A stretch of DNA of 45,593 nucleotides from Lachnospiraceae bacterium (GTDB lineage: Bacteria; Bacillota; Clostridia; Lachnospirales; Lachnospiraceae), in NCBI GenBank assembly GCA_015056865.1, contig SVFM01000021.1, positions 1-45,593 of the forward strand. Reading direction: 5' to 3'. How positions within the stretch are numbered: the first letter of the stretch is position 1; the number at the start of each line of letters is the position of its first letter. Positions 8,493 to 16,202 of the stretch are shown piece by piece. Both the position numbers and the translations under genes were made by a program. The notes beneath the pieces are model-generated. The model searched no databases. It saw only the letters and a program-made list of their open reading frames with translations, and had not been told where the DNA came from.

Positions 8493-9428
8493 TTACTTTT
8501 CGAAACGATAGGCTGAGGCACCGGTTTCTTCGTCATAGCTTTCCATGGTAAAACGGTATCCCCCCGCCTCTGCCAGGGTCTTCATAACGATCTCCGTGTT
8601 ATAACGATACCAGGGAGAAACTGTGCGTCCGGTGGCACGCAGGTGCTTTACACCGGGACAGTATGCGATCTTCACCAAAAGACGATCAGGTTCCAAGGTC
8701 ATGCTCAGGGCATCCTCTGCCTTTTCTTTACGATATGTATCACGGATCATATCCTCTATCGCAGAAAGCCCATCCCGTTTCACGGCTTCTATGGTGCGGC
8801 CATTCACATTCTGTGTGTATCGCTGCAGGAATGCTATTACCTCTTCCAGCCCAAACTTTGTAGCAAGGTATTGCAATCCATTGTTGGGACCGGTATGAAA
8901 ATCCTTATGGAAATATTCATTGTCAGATGCTCTGCGGTCCATGATCATGGTATCCTCATCAATGATCACCCTGCCGTCGAACACCTTGTCATCATAGATC
9001 AAAATGGAACATGCCGCCTGCTCTATACCCTGGAAGTTATAGATGTACTTAAGCCCTATCTTCTCAATGGCCCTGCGGTAATAATCACAGTGCAGACAAT
9101 AGAGGGGATAAGGTTTTAATCCGATCTCCTCCTCCAATGTAAGCAATCTTCCTTTGGATGGACACCGGTGCATCTTCAGCAGGTAAAAGCCTCTCTTTTC
9201 ATTCAGATACATGGTAAAATCTGCTGCTTCTTCATTCAGACTGCCTGACCAATAGGACCAGCATCCGTGGATCCCCTCTTTTTTTATAAAGTTGATCAAA
9301 GGAATTCCATCTTCTGCAGGCTGAAATAAAAACTCCCAGAACTGTTCCACTTCTTCCCTGCCGTGCTTCTCCTCCAGATAAGAAAATAATTCGCTGTAAT
9401 AGGGGATAAATTCCGTACACGATACCAT
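8493..9428 (-). CDS. ATC-hydrolase-like protein of unknown role
   Basis: A soluble 311-residue protein without a signal peptide. The central segment, about 110-150, has PLYCLHCDYYRRAIEK followed by GLKYIYNFQG and a cysteine in QAACSILIYD. This C-x-x-C/H-D-Y pattern resembles the L-2-amino-thiazoline-4-carboxylic acid hydrolase family, but the similarity is recalled, not computed. The C-terminal third (about 225-311) has a predicted alpha/beta character and ends in YDEETGASAYRFEK. It is well integrated in the operon, with GGAG ahead of its ATG and the next start only 13 bases beyond its stop. Its link to glycan breakdown is unexplained. Confidence 0.55.
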   Translation of the reverse strand: MVSCTEFIPYYSELFSYLEEKHGREEVEQFWEFLFQPAEDGIPLINFIKKEGIHGCWSYWSGSLNEEAADFTMYLNEKRGFYLLKMHRCPSKGRLLTLEEEIGLKPYPLYCLHCDYYRRAIEKIGLKYIYNFQGIEQAACSILIYDDKVFDGRVIIDEDTMIMDRRASDNEYFHKDFHTGPNNGLQYLATKFGLEEVIAFLQRYTQNVNGRTIEAVKRDGLSAIEDMIRDTYRKEKAEDALSMTLEPDRLLVKIAYCPGVKHLRATGRTVSPWYRYNTEIVMKTLAEAGGYRFTMESYDEETGASAYRFEK

Positions 9429-9450
9429 AACTTTTTTCTCCTTTTGGTCT

Positions 9451-10746
9451 TTAATAGATTGCTACGCTCTCATCTACACATACCTTATCAAGACAGTACT
9501 TTCCTTCTACAATTGGCTCTCTGTTTAACCATTTTCCCTTGGTAAAATCAGGTACTGCCACAGGTGCTCCGCCTTGGGCGATGGAAGCCTCCGACAGGGA
9601 GCCAATGGACAACCAAAGGGCAGTATCGTAGGCATCAATAGGCGTGTTCGTGCCATTTTTTACACTTTCGATAAAAGCTCTCATAACCAGCCAGTCCATG
9701 CCACCATGGCCTTCCTTGGTTCCCTTTGCCTGATATTCTTTATGTAAGGGATGATCATACAGCTTAAACATTTCTTCTTCGTTATTTTTATTCTTCGCCC
9801 CTTCCGTAAATCCCTCATAATAAGGCAGGGGCATGTCGTCAAAGATCACGGTATTGCCTTCTTCACTGACCATGCCCTTGGTTCCCCTGACGGTAAAATT
9901 ACGGCTGTAATAGGATCTGGGCAGGGTGGTATCCAGGCACAGATGGATGGTCACTCCATTTACACAGGTGATGATGGTATTGATGATATCGCCCTGCTTG
10001 TAATCCATGTTGGCATAAGGGCTGTCCTCTCCCAGATGGTCCTTGGCGTACTGCTTTAAACCGCAGCTTTTGGAGGCAAAGGAACTTAAGGTCAGCATCT
10101 TATTTCCACGGTTTAACCGCAGCAGCTTGGAGATAGGACCCAGCTCATGGGTGGGATACTGTTCACAGTTTCTATGGATATAGTGCTTAATGCGATAATG
10201 GCGGCCTTCCTCGATCTCATTGAACAGCTCTGCTTTGGGAAGCTCATGGCCATAGGCACCGTCACAGTGTACCACTTCTCCCAAAAGTCCCTGTTCATAG
10301 AGGTTATAGGCCATCATTTCTCTGCGGTCATAACAGCAGTTTTCCAGCATCATCACCGGAACCCCGGTCTCTTCATAGACCTCTATCAGGTCATAGCATT
10401 CCTTCAGATCCATGGCGCAGCCTACTTCTATACCTACATATTTGCCTGCACGCATGGCCTGTATTGCCATTTCCGCACGGCCTTCCCAGGGGGTCATGAT
10501 CACGATGGCATCGATGTCCGGGTTATCCAGCACATCCTGATAATTGTTTGTAACAATGGGCTCCGGACAGCCCTTCTCCCGCAGGATCTCCAGCCCCCCC
10601 TCCACCGCAGGCTGATACTTGTCGCAAAGTACTGTGATTTCAACATCTCCAACTTGCGCACACATTTCTGCAACAACATTCTTCAACATTCCGGTGCCGC
10701 GTCGGCCCACACCGACCCATCCAATTTTAATTTTTTCTTTTTTCAT
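9451..10746 (-). CDS. GH109-like NAD-dependent glycosidase (Gfo/Idh/MocA fold)
   Basis: A 431-residue protein of the Gfo/Idh/MocA fold with the glycine-rich cofactor motif GWVGVGRRGTGM at the N-terminus. Features typical of glycoside hydrolase family 109 follow: the GRRG signature, EQYPTHELGPISKLLRLNRGN near residue 200 containing the family histidine, then GHGGMDWLVMRAFI and VPDFTKGKW. GH109 enzymes use bound NAD+ to cleave alpha-N-acetylgalactosamine, for example from blood group A structures. There is no signal peptide or Tat motif, so it would act inside the cell on imported oligosaccharides. The position directly after a GH29 fucosidase supports a glycosidase over a plain sugar dehydrogenase, which remains the alternative. 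Confidence 0.78.
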   Translation of the reverse strand: MKKEKIKIGWVGVGRRGTGMLKNVVAEMCAQVGDVEITVLCDKYQPAVEGGLEILREKGCPEPIVTNNYQDVLDNPDIDAIVIMTPWEGRAEMAIQAMRAGKYVGIEVGCAMDLKECYDLIEVYEETGVPVMMLENCCYDRREMMAYNLYEQGLLGEVVHCDGAYGHELPKAELFNEIEEGRHYRIKHYIHRNCEQYPTHELGPISKLLRLNRGNKMLTLSSFASKSCGLKQYAKDHLGEDSPYANMDYKQGDIINTIITCVNGVTIHLCLDTTLPRSYYSRNFTVRGTKGMVSEEGNTVIFDDMPLPYYEGFTEGAKNKNNEEEMFKLYDHPLHKEYQAKGTKEGHGGMDWLVMRAFIESVKNGTNTPIDAYDTALWLSIGSLSEASIAQGGAPVAVPDFTKGKWLNREPIVEGKYCLDKVCVDESVAIY

Positions 10747-10761
10747 AATAATTAGTCTCCT

Positions 10762-12069
10762 TTATTTTAGTGTGATTTCCACAACTGTATCAATTTCATC
10801 CGGTAGATAGGGAGTGGCAGAAATCTCCACAAATGCAACATCCGGATAATTATCCACTACACCATTGCTTTCTATCTTAAGTTCACTTCCGTCGCAAAGA
10901 AGGCGTACCTTTTGTACTTTGTCCTTGGGTATTCCATAAAGTGGAACGCTATCAATCGCCGGTTCCATCACATGGTAATATATCTTGTTGCCATTCTGGG
11001 TAATACGTCCATTCTCAGGCTTTGGAATCTCACTGCCCTTACAACCATAAATAGACGCCGAATTTTTCTTCATCCAGTTGCCGATCTCACGAAGGATCCG
11101 GTAAGACTCCTCCGGAATATTTCCTCTGGCATCCGGTCCCACGTTGAGAAGCATGTTTCCATTCTTGCTGACACATTCCACCAGTTTCTTTATAATCGTA
11201 GATGTGGGCTTAAAGTTTTTATCCTTTGCATTGTATCCCCAGTTATTGTTCATGGTGATGCATGCTTCCCATACAAGATCTCTGCCGGTTTCACTCTTTA
11301 AACCATTGGGCGGAATGATCTGCTCAGGGCTCACAAAATCTCCGGAGAAATCACTGGGATTTTCTGTTGCAATGGAGCCAAAACCTTCTTCCACTGCACC
11401 ACTGGCCTCCAGACGGTCATCAATGATCACGTCCGGCTGATAGGTGCGGATCATTTTTACAAGCTCCGTTCCCCTCCATGCTTCTCCCTTCAGATCACCG
11501 TAGGAAAAGTCAAACCACATCAGATCCAACTTTCCATACTGAGTACACAGCTCCTTGATCTGACCATGCATATAGTCCAGATACCGATTGAAATCCCTTT
11601 CCACATCCTTCTCTGCCACACAGTTTCTCATGGGATGGTATTTGTCACCGTAATGAGGATAATCCGGGTGGTGCCAATCGATCAGGGAATAATACACTCC
11701 CACCTTTAATCCTTCCGCACGAAAGGCTTCCAGATATTCCGCGATCAGATCCTTCCCGGCCTTTGTATTGGTAGATTTAAAATCTGTCAGCTGACTGTCG
11801 AACAGGCAAAAACCGTCATGATGCTTGGCAGTCATGACCACATATTTCATACCTGCTTCTCTAGCAGCCCTTGCCCATTTCTTGGGCTCAAAATCAACAG
11901 GATCAAATTCCTCAAAGAAAGGCATATATTTCTCTTCCGGTATCTCCTCTATGTATCGAATCCACTCTCCTCTTGCCGGGATCGCATACAGCCCCCAGTG
12001 AATGAACATGCCAAACCTGGCTTCCTGAAACCATGCAACCCTTTTATTGTAAGCGTCTCTGTCAAACAT
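10762..12069 (-). CDS. GH29 alpha-L-fucosidase, first gene of the operon
   Basis: This retaining exo-glycosidase releases alpha-linked L-fucose. The 435-residue protein begins with the GH29 barrel: FGMFIHWGLYAIPARGEW, then KYVVMTAKHHDGFCLFDS and VGVYYSLIDWHHPDYPHY. The nucleophile is expected at Asp187 in LMWFDFSY. The C-terminal beta domain spans roughly 345-435. There is no signal peptide, so it is cytoplasmic. AAAGGAGT precedes its ATG. It heads a ten-gene minus-strand operon whose promoter at 12104-12143 carries the same box as the divergent regulator gene, making it a likely member of the YesMN regulon. Confidence 0.93.
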   Translation of the reverse strand: MFDRDAYNKRVAWFQEARFGMFIHWGLYAIPARGEWIRYIEEIPEEKYMPFFEEFDPVDFEPKKWARAAREAGMKYVVMTAKHHDGFCLFDSQLTDFKSTNTKAGKDLIAEYLEAFRAEGLKVGVYYSLIDWHHPDYPHYGDKYHPMRNCVAEKDVERDFNRYLDYMHGQIKELCTQYGKLDLMWFDFSYGDLKGEAWRGTELVKMIRTYQPDVIIDDRLEASGAVEEGFGSIATENPSDFSGDFVSPEQIIPPNGLKSETGRDLVWEACITMNNNWGYNAKDKNFKPTSTIIKKLVECVSKNGNMLLNVGPDARGNIPEESYRILREIGNWMKKNSASIYGCKGSEIPKPENGRITQNGNKIYYHVMEPAIDSVPLYGIPKDKVQKVRLLCDGSELKIESNGVVDNYPDVAFVEISATPYLPDEIDTVVEITLK

Positions 12070-12103
12070 ACATATTTACTCCTTTTTATCTGTATTTATC
12101 CAC

Positions 12104-12143
12104 ATTATATCGCGGATAAATCTAAAAAACTATTTAAAAATCT
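12104..12143 (-). promoter_or_regulatory. Promoter of the fucosidase operon with activator-type box
   Basis: On the minus strand AGATTTTTAAATAG (12143-12130) overlaps a poor -35, TAGTTT (12132-12127). A 17-base spacer leads to a perfect TATAAT (12109-12104). A weak -35 under a conserved box suggests activator dependence. The box is an exact inverted copy of the one at 12168-12181. Confidence 0.75.
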
Positions 12144-12181
12144 TCCACTAATTCCCTACCCAGTATCAGATTTTTAAATAG
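12130..12181. repeat. Perfect 14-bp inverted repeat in the divergent promoter region
   Basis: CTATTTAAAAATCT at 12130-12143 and its exact reverse complement AGATTTTTAAATAG at 12168-12181 are separated by 24 bases. Each arm sits at the same position relative to its own promoter, so these read as two opposed regulator sites rather than an RNA hairpin. The likely binder is the response regulator encoded next door. Confidence 0.85.
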
Positions 12182-12207
12182 AACTTCCCATTTAGCCATG
12201 CTATAAT
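12168..12207 (+). promoter_or_regulatory. Promoter of the response-regulator gene with the same box
   Basis: AGATTTTTAAATAG (12168-12181) covers a poor -35, TAGAAC (12179-12184), with 17 bases to TATAAT (12202-12207). The layout matches base for base that of the divergent fucosidase promoter, which implies the regulator controls its own gene. The leader to the ATG at 12244 is only about 30 bases. Confidence 0.75.
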
Positions 12208-12243
12208 AAGAGTGTGATTTTATGCGGAAGGGAGTTGTCACAT

Positions 12244-13824
12244 ATGTATAAGGTTTTGATCGTCGATGATGCCATATCTGATGCGGAAAATATGCGCCGC
12301 TACATTCCTTGGAATCAATGGAACTGTCAAGTGGTGGCTACTGCAGACAATGGCTTTGACGGTTATCAAAAGGCTTTGCAACACAAACCTGATATTGTGA
12401 TCTCCGATGTTTCCATGCCTGTCAAAAACGGTCTGGAAATGGCTGAAATGATCTATAACGCTCTGGAGGATACCTACTTTATTTTTATCAGCTGTTATCC
12501 TTCTTTTGAATATGCCCAGACCGCCTTGAAATTGAAGGCGTTTTCCTATATTTTAAAGCCTGTTAAATTGGCTGAACTGCGCAGCGCTATCTTAAATATT
12601 TCTAATCACATTGCTGCTAAGCAGGATCAATCACAAAAGAAGCAGGAATTGATCAATCTATTTGAACAAAACAAGGCCATCCTATTGGAAAATTACCTTG
12701 TCAGCCTGCTACTCACCGACAATCTGAACGCGCCTCCACACTTGGGGCTCAACATGAAAAGTCGGACACAATACAGCCTCCTCCTCGTCCGCATTGCTCT
12801 TCATAATCAGCCGGAAGAAAATCCTTATATCCTGCAGATGTACTTAAAAGAGCTTTGCGGACACTCCTTAAAAAACAGCTATATTATCCCTCTTTACCAG
12901 GATATTGTAGTGATACTGGCAGATGTACAGCAAAATCCCAATCTCATTGACAACATTATTGATATCCGTCAGAACTTTTATCAGGAATTCCCGAATCTTC
13001 TTACTGTATATTTGAGTGAAACTGAGGTTACCTTTACTCAGGCCTCCAGCCGCTTTCGTCATATTATCGAGATTATCGACAAAAATGTTTTTGAGGAGAC
13101 CGGAACCATTATCTTTGTGAACGAAAATCTGGCAGAAGATTTTTCCTTCAATGTCTCCTCTGATATGAGTACGCTGATCGCGGACCTGTACGTTGTGCTT
13201 TCACAAAATACGGACATTACCAGTTTTGTAAATAAATATTATTCCCACTTTCCCCAAAGTGCAGTGTACCTAAAGACAATTACCTTTTCCATTGTCTGCT
13301 ATATCAATACTTATTTGACAGAACAAAACCACTCCTTGAATTCTATTTTTGATGATTCTGCAGTGGTATGGAACAAGCTGTCCAATTTTGAATCCATATC
13401 CAACATACGACAGTGGATTTACAACATCTTAAAGTCCGCTCAGGAATTTTTGTGCTCTTCCAAATCCAAATCGGACACTAGCCAGATCGCAAATAAGATC
13501 AAACAATGTATCATATCCAATTACAGTGACTATGACGTGTTGCAAAAATGTGCCACAGAAAATCAGATCAGCTTAAATTATGCAAATATTCTTTTCAAAA
13601 AGTGCTTTGACCAGACCATGTTTGATTTTTTGGTATTTTATCGTTTATCTCAGGCAAAGAAACTTCTGACCGACACGGACTTCAAGATTGCCAGAATTGC
13701 GTCCATGGTGGGATATGCCAGTCATACTTACTTTTCTACCGCATTTAAGCAACACGTAGGAATGTCCCCTAATGAGTATCGTGACGCCAACAGATCCACG
13801 GAGGTTACAGATGAAAAGCAATAA
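12244..13824 (+). CDS. YesN-type response regulator, AraC-family DNA-binding domain
   Basis: A 526-residue regulator. The receiver domain (1-120) has acidic residues Asp8-Asp9, phospho-acceptor Asp55 in IVISDVSMPVKNG and Lys102 region in SYILKPVK. A long middle segment (about 130-415) is predicted to be a linker or dimerisation region. The C-terminal AraC/XylS helix-turn-helix pair spans about 420-520 and includes IARIASMVGYASHTYFSTAFKQHVGMSPNEYR. The ATG at 12244 is chosen over 12214 because GGGAG lies ahead and the receiver begins MYKVLIVDD. It overlaps the kinase gene by 14 bases. Together they probably sense a glycan fragment and activate the promoters at 12104, 12202, 26753 and 28956. 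Confidence 0.93.
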   Translation: MYKVLIVDDAISDAENMRRYIPWNQWNCQVVATADNGFDGYQKALQHKPDIVISDVSMPVKNGLEMAEMIYNALEDTYFIFISCYPSFEYAQTALKLKAFSYILKPVKLAELRSAILNISNHIAAKQDQSQKKQELINLFEQNKAILLENYLVSLLLTDNLNAPPHLGLNMKSRTQYSLLLVRIALHNQPEENPYILQMYLKELCGHSLKNSYIIPLYQDIVVILADVQQNPNLIDNIIDIRQNFYQEFPNLLTVYLSETEVTFTQASSRFRHIIEIIDKNVFEETGTIIFVNENLAEDFSFNVSSDMSTLIADLYVVLSQNTDITSFVNKYYSHFPQSAVYLKTITFSIVCYINTYLTEQNHSLNSIFDDSAVVWNKLSNFESISNIRQWIYNILKSAQEFLCSSKSKSDTSQIANKIKQCIISNYSDYDVLQKCATENQISLNYANILFKKCFDQTMFDFLVFYRLSQAKKLLTDTDFKIARIASMVGYASHTYFSTAFKQHVGMSPNEYRDANRSTEVTDEKQ

Positions 13825-15409
13825 TCTAAATAAAAAGATCCATCGCATCATATGGTCCATTACAGTCACACTGATTGTGATGCTTCTTTTTATCGTCTGT
13901 CTTTTCTTCTCCTCCAATCAATGGAACCGTACCATTCACAAAGCAGAATCTTTTTTGCAATCGCGTACGAATCAAATAAACACCCAATTGGAAATTCTGG
14001 TCAAATACAATGAGATCATTGCAGAGAATCCTTTGGTTTACAAATATTTTTCTGATGATTACGAAAACACTCAGTCTGCAATCAATGCCACTTTTTATAT
14101 CAATGATTATTTTCAGACATTTTATAATTCCTATGATGGCACAAACACCACTATCTACATCTATCATAATAACTATGCTCTGCCACCTTCTACCCACTCA
14201 CGTTACATTGATACGCTGGATGAAGCTTTATGTGAAGAAATTCTAAATCTACGTCTAAACAGGTTTCTATGGAAAAACACAGCGGATTCCACTACTCTGT
14301 ACGGCAACATGACCAAAAGAACAGGAACAAAAATGATCTTAGCAATCCCCCTTACCAGTGACTCAATCAATAATATCTTACAGCTCTATGATCAGTCCTA
14401 TAACACACATATTACCGCCTATCAGCCCGAAGAAAACGGACATATCCATCTGGTAAACGAACTGATTAATGGCCAGTACATTTCCATCAGTATACCCAAA
14501 AGCGAAAAACACATCATTTACCTGCGAAATCTGACAACAACCCTCATGCTGACTGTGTTTTTATTTGCTATTATCTATATTACCTCCAAAAAGATTACTT
14601 CCAAGATCACCAAAAATCTATATGGATTCATTGATTATCTTATGTCAGATAACAAATACCTTCTGACACGCAATATGGATATTGACGCCGACAATGAATA
14701 TAAAGATATGTTTCTGAAGATTGACCGCATGGTATCCGAGATCAACAAGGCCCATAACGATGCCGAAGAACTCAGACGTCGAAATACCAGCCTTATGTTA
14801 TATCACATGCAATACCAGATCAATCCCCATTTGCTTTACAATGCACTCTCTGCCTTAAAGTGGGAAGCCATGCAATATGGAGAAGCCATTCCCGAAAAAA
14901 TAGACGCTTTGGCTGATTATTACAGGCTGTCCCTGACCCAAACACCTGGTGACGGCTATACCTTTAGAGACGAAGCAGATATGATAGTGAAGTACATAAC
15001 GCTCCTATCTCTAATCCATAATTTTGAATATCAATACACTATTGAGCTGGATGAAAAGCTTCTTTGCGCAGCCACAATCCCTCATATCCTACAGCCCTTT
15101 GTAGAAAATGCGATTCTTCACGGCATTAATAGACGTGAGAGTGGCTATATTAAGATTACCGGCCAGATCAAGACACAGGGAAACAAAAGTCAGGCAGAGA
15201 TCACCCTGACAGACAACGGTTTTGGCATCAGCGCACAAAAACTGAAGCAATTACTAAATGTCAACTATACTTCTCAACACTCTGGTCTTGGCGTGAAGAA
15301 TACTCTTTCCCGTATCCGACTGTACTATGGACAAGAAAGCACAGTAAATATCACCTCAAAAGAAAATGAGGGAACTACTGTGCTCCTTGTGTTTCCATAT
15401 AAACCTTAA
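13811..15409 (+). CDS. YesM-type sensor histidine kinase
   Basis: A membrane kinase of 532 residues that phosphorylates the adjacent response regulator. Two membrane segments (about 12-34 and 240-257) flank an extracytoplasmic sensor of about 200 residues. A HAMP-like stretch follows, then the His_kinase block YHMQYQINPHLLYNALSAL with phospho-accepting His340. The ATP-binding domain has FVENAILHGI and DNGFGIS and ends in LGVKNTLSRIRLYYG. Start ATG 13811 is preceded by GGAGG within the end of the regulator gene, giving a 14-base overlap. Its 3' end overlaps the convergent EEP gene by 4 bases and no terminator is visible between them. Confidence 0.92.
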   Translation: MKSNNLNKKIHRIIWSITVTLIVMLLFIVCLFFSSNQWNRTIHKAESFLQSRTNQINTQLEILVKYNEIIAENPLVYKYFSDDYENTQSAINATFYINDYFQTFYNSYDGTNTTIYIYHNNYALPPSTHSRYIDTLDEALCEEILNLRLNRFLWKNTADSTTLYGNMTKRTGTKMILAIPLTSDSINNILQLYDQSYNTHITAYQPEENGHIHLVNELINGQYISISIPKSEKHIIYLRNLTTTLMLTVFLFAIIYITSKKITSKITKNLYGFIDYLMSDNKYLLTRNMDIDADNEYKDMFLKIDRMVSEINKAHNDAEELRRRNTSLMLYHMQYQINPHLLYNALSALKWEAMQYGEAIPEKIDALADYYRLSLTQTPGDGYTFRDEADMIVKYITLLSLIHNFEYQYTIELDEKLLCAATIPHILQPFVENAILHGINRRESGYIKITGQIKTQGNKSQAEITLTDNGFGISAQKLKQLLNVNYTSQHSGLGVKNTLSRIRLYYGQESTVNITSKENEGTTVLLVFPYKP

Positions 15410-16179
15410 AACTCAAAATCCACATACACCGGAGAATGATCTGTGGCATTCAAAATATCCTGATCTTCCACGACTCTTTGCTCTTTTACCTTTAACTCGT
15501 CCTTAAAAAATACCACATGGTCAATAGACTTGGTCTTATCATTCGTCGTCTTTTTGCCCAAATACTTGCCATCTACCCCTCTTACAGGGTCTCCGTGATG
15601 GGAACTCACCTCTGAACAGACATCTGCAAGCTCATATGCAGAAAATACATTATTGGCATTTAAATATTTCATGGCCAATCCATCTGCAGTACTGTTAAAA
15701 TCTCCAAAAGCAACCGTAGGAATGTTGCCGTACTTTGTTTTCATGGCTTTCATTTTATCAAGGAGCTCCATGGCATTGCTCTCACGCCTCTCCTCATCGT
15801 CGGAAATCATATTGCTCCAGAACATATGGGTGTTGAACACTGCTATTTTCTTGTGCTGGTCTCTGGTCTCCAGTACAGCCCAGGTAACCGACTTGGAAAT
15901 GTCGAACGCCCTGGAATACCTCATCCACCCCATTTCCACAATATCAAAAAGATTCTTTCTGAAAAATAAAGGGGAATGATTACCGTCAAAGCAACCTACA
16001 AAGTTAAATCTATCTTTCAATCTTCCTGCCAGATCATTTCGATACCACTCAGGACACATTTCCTGGATTCCGATTACATCTGCATCGTACCGTCTTAATG
16101 TGGCTTCTATTGCATCTATTCTCTCGTCTGCGGGATTGCCAAAATAACAACCCCATATATTACTGGTCATTACTCTCAT
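15406..16179 (-). CDS. Endonuclease/exonuclease/phosphatase-fold hydrolase
   Basis: A 257-residue metal-dependent phosphoesterase-fold protein. Motifs of the EEP superfamily are clear: SNIWG (metal Asn), DVIGIQEM (metal Glu), NTHMFW, FGDFNSTADG (catalytic Asp and Asn) and the final TDHSPVYVDFEF with catalytic Asp-His. No signal peptide is present, so it acts in the cytoplasm, unlike secreted DNases. It is the last gene of the second glycan block, 23 bases after the esterase stop. A phosphodiester-bearing sugar could be its substrate; sequence does not tell. Confidence 0.8.
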   Translation of the reverse strand: MRVMTSNIWGCYFGNPADERIDAIEATLRRYDADVIGIQEMCPEWYRNDLAGRLKDRFNFVGCFDGNHSPLFFRKNLFDIVEMGWMRYSRAFDISKSVTWAVLETRDQHKKIAVFNTHMFWSNMISDDEERRESNAMELLDKMKAMKTKYGNIPTVAFGDFNSTADGLAMKYLNANNVFSAYELADVCSEVSSHHGDPVRGVDGKYLGKKTTNDKTKSIDHVVFFKDELKVKEQRVVEDQDILNATDHSPVYVDFEF

Positions 16180-16202
16180 AAAAAAATCTCCTTTCTCTCC
16201 AT

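Noticed and set aside
9451..10746. Plain Gfo/Idh/MocA dehydrogenase
   Set aside because: The GRRG and YPTH-LGP motifs and C-terminal VPDFTKG segment fit GH109 better, although a dehydrogenase cannot be fully excluded.
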